Origin: JBOGWY01 sp050694015
GTDB lineage: Bacteria; Actinomycetota; CADDZG01; WHSQ01
Length of the DNA stretch: 6,595 nt
Direction of reading: 5' to 3'
Assembly (NCBI GenBank): GCA_050694015.1
Contig: JBOGWY010000029.1
Span: 1-6,595 of the forward strand
The position numbers were made by a program, and so were the translations under genes. Positions 5,455 through 6,595 of the stretch are shown in pieces. Position 1 is the stretch's first letter; each line of letters begins with the position of its first letter. The notes under the pieces are model-generated. The model was not told the origin of the DNA, did not search any database, and worked only from the letters and a program-made list of their open reading frames with translations.

Positions 5455-6595
5455 ATGGTCTCGCTCCCTCCGAAGTCCGCGATCCCTGTTGCCCTCCTCG
5501 TGGCGACGGCCCTGATAGCTCTCGGCACGGGAAGCGCCACGGCGTTCCCCGAGTGGCCGGGGATGGAAACCAAGGACTGGCGCAGCGACACCCGCGCCGA
5601 GACCCCCGAGGACCGCTTCGCGATGGCGGGTGGTTGCTACGTGATCCGCGGAGCCGGTGCCGGCTACGTGGTCCGTGACGGCGACGGGTTCGCCGCATCC
5701 GAGTCGTCGGCCGCGGCCGCGGAGCCGTTCCACTTCCAGGCCACCGACCTCGGGCGCTACCTCCTATTCGCAACGGACAACGACTTCGTCGCCGCCGGTG
5801 AAGGGATCGTTGGTCAAGCCGCGTACGGCGTCACCGACAGTCACCCGGGCCAGGTGGTCGGAGGCGTCGCACTCGAGCAGACCGACGCGGCCGCAGACAC
5901 GCTCGCGGACAGCGAGGCGAATCGCGCGTCGGGACGAGGCGAGTCGGTGATCTCCGCGGAGGCCCCCGGCGATCTGGCCGACTGGAAGATCGATGAAGCC
6001 TCAGATGGCACGTTCGTGGTGACCCTGCCCGAGACCGACCAGGCACTCGTCGTGACCGAGGGCGGGCAACTCGATCTCGTCGACGGCCCCGCCGGAACGC
6101 CGTTCGCCTTCGAGCTCACCACGGGTTGCGTGGAGTTCCCCGAGATCGAGGTCGATGTCGAGGGCCCGGTCGTCGGTGGCGAGACGTCGTTCCAGGAGGT
6201 GCGCGGGTACGTCGACGCTCATCTCCACATGATGGCGTTCGAGTTCCTCGGGGGGCGCGTTAGATGTGGGCGACCGTGGCATCGCTTCGGCGTCGAGCAC
6301 GCGCTCGTCGACTGTCCCGACCACGAACCCAACGGTCACGGCGCCGTGCTGGAGTCGGTGCTCAACAGGTTCCGCACGAACCCGGTGCAGGGACACAACA
6401 CCGATGGGTGGCCGACGTTCGAAGGGTGGCCGACGCACTGGAGCCTCACGCACGAGCAGATCTACTACAAGTGGATGGAGCGCGCATGGCGCGGCGGACT
6501 CCGCATGTTCACCAACCTGCTGGTCGACAACAACCAGCTCTGCAAGGTTTATCCGTTCAAACGGAACAGCTGTAACGAGATGGACGGCGTCCGGC
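5455..6595 (+). CDS. Secreted amidohydrolase-like protein with N-terminal accessory domain, C-terminus cut by window edge
   Basis: Seen: ATG 5455 with GAAAGG at 5444-5449 as ribosome site, then 380 open codons to the edge. An export signal covers residues 1-30 (hydrophobic 9-24, likely cleavage after ATA at 28-30). Residues about 57-235 hold repeated short beta-like segments (CYVIRGAGAGYVVRDGDGF at 61-79, RYLLFATDNDFVA near 100-112, and FVVTLPETDQALVVTEGGQL around 190-210) that resemble a beta-trefoil or fascin-like fold; this reading is weak. A long acidic Ala/Asp/Glu-rich linker lies between. From residue 250 the catalytic part begins: YVDAHLHMMAFEF with H256 and H258 as an HxH metal site after D254, as in amidohydrolase-superfamily and membrane-dipeptidase-like enzymes. 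The block after it (HALVDCPDH, then LTHEQIYYKWMERAWRGG) recalls actinobacterial proteins often annotated as coagulation factor 5/8 type domain proteins; that is from memory. The remaining metal ligands would lie beyond the edge. Substrate unknown. Confidence 0.8.
   Translation, partial: MVSLPPKSAIPVALLVATALIALGTGSATAFPEWPGMETKDWRSDTRAETPEDRFAMAGGCYVIRGAGAGYVVRDGDGFAASESSAAAAEPFHFQATDLGRYLLFATDNDFVAAGEGIVGQAAYGVTDSHPGQVVGGVALEQTDAAADTLADSEANRASGRGESVISAEAPGDLADWKIDEASDGTFVVTLPETDQALVVTEGGQLDLVDGPAGTPFAFELTTGCVEFPEIEVDVEGPVVGGETSFQEVRGYVDAHLHMMAFEFLGGRVRCGRPWHRFGVEHALVDCPDHEPNGHGAVLESVLNRFRTNPVQGHNTDGWPTFEGWPTHWSLTHEQIYYKWMERAWRGGLRMFTNLLVDNNQLCKVYPFKRNSCNEMDGVR

Overview
The window is GC-rich, with strong G/C bias at third codon positions and long antisense open frames as by-products. 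Its gene families (an actinobacterial-looking PAS/DHp sensor fragment, a secreted TolB-like propeller, a secreted amidohydrolase of a type I associate with high-GC Gram-positives) suggest an uncultured Actinomycetota chromosome. That placement is inference from composition and family resemblance. I see no rRNA, tRNA, CRISPR array, insertion sequence or phage module, and no gap longer than 85 bases between genes.

Layout from left to right. (1) A minus-strand ferric-reductase/NADPH-oxidase-type membrane flavocytochrome, cut by the left edge (1-1118). (2) A plus-strand HtpX zinc metalloprotease (1172-2035). (3) A minus-strand PAS protein with a histidine-kinase-like dimerisation helix pair but no ATPase domain (2052-2714). 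(4) A plus-strand secreted M15-type peptidoglycan peptidase (2748-3416). (5) A minus-strand secreted six-bladed TolB-like propeller (3424-4341). (6) A plus-strand zinc-independent quinone oxidoreductase of the MDR superfamily (4427-5383). (7) A plus-strand secreted amidohydrolase-like protein with a long N-terminal domain, cut by the right edge (5455-6595).

The first six genes alternate strand strictly. Each therefore appears to be its own transcription unit, with very tight convergent ends (16 and 7 bases) and compact divergent starts (53, 33 and 85 bases). Only genes 6 and 7 are co-directional. Five of the seven products act in or outside the membrane (flavocytochrome, HtpX, M15 peptidase, propeller, amidohydrolase), so the loose common theme is envelope maintenance and redox handling. 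Nothing in the sequence ties them into one pathway.

The most interesting small-scale signals are a perfect 7+7 base dyad (4361-4385) between the propeller and the oxidoreductase, a 7-bp hairpin (3412-3428) holding the stop codons of two convergent genes, a glutamine at an expected haem-ligand histidine position in the flavocytochrome, and the kinase fragment lacking its catalytic domain. I did not find a convincing new multi-gene system.
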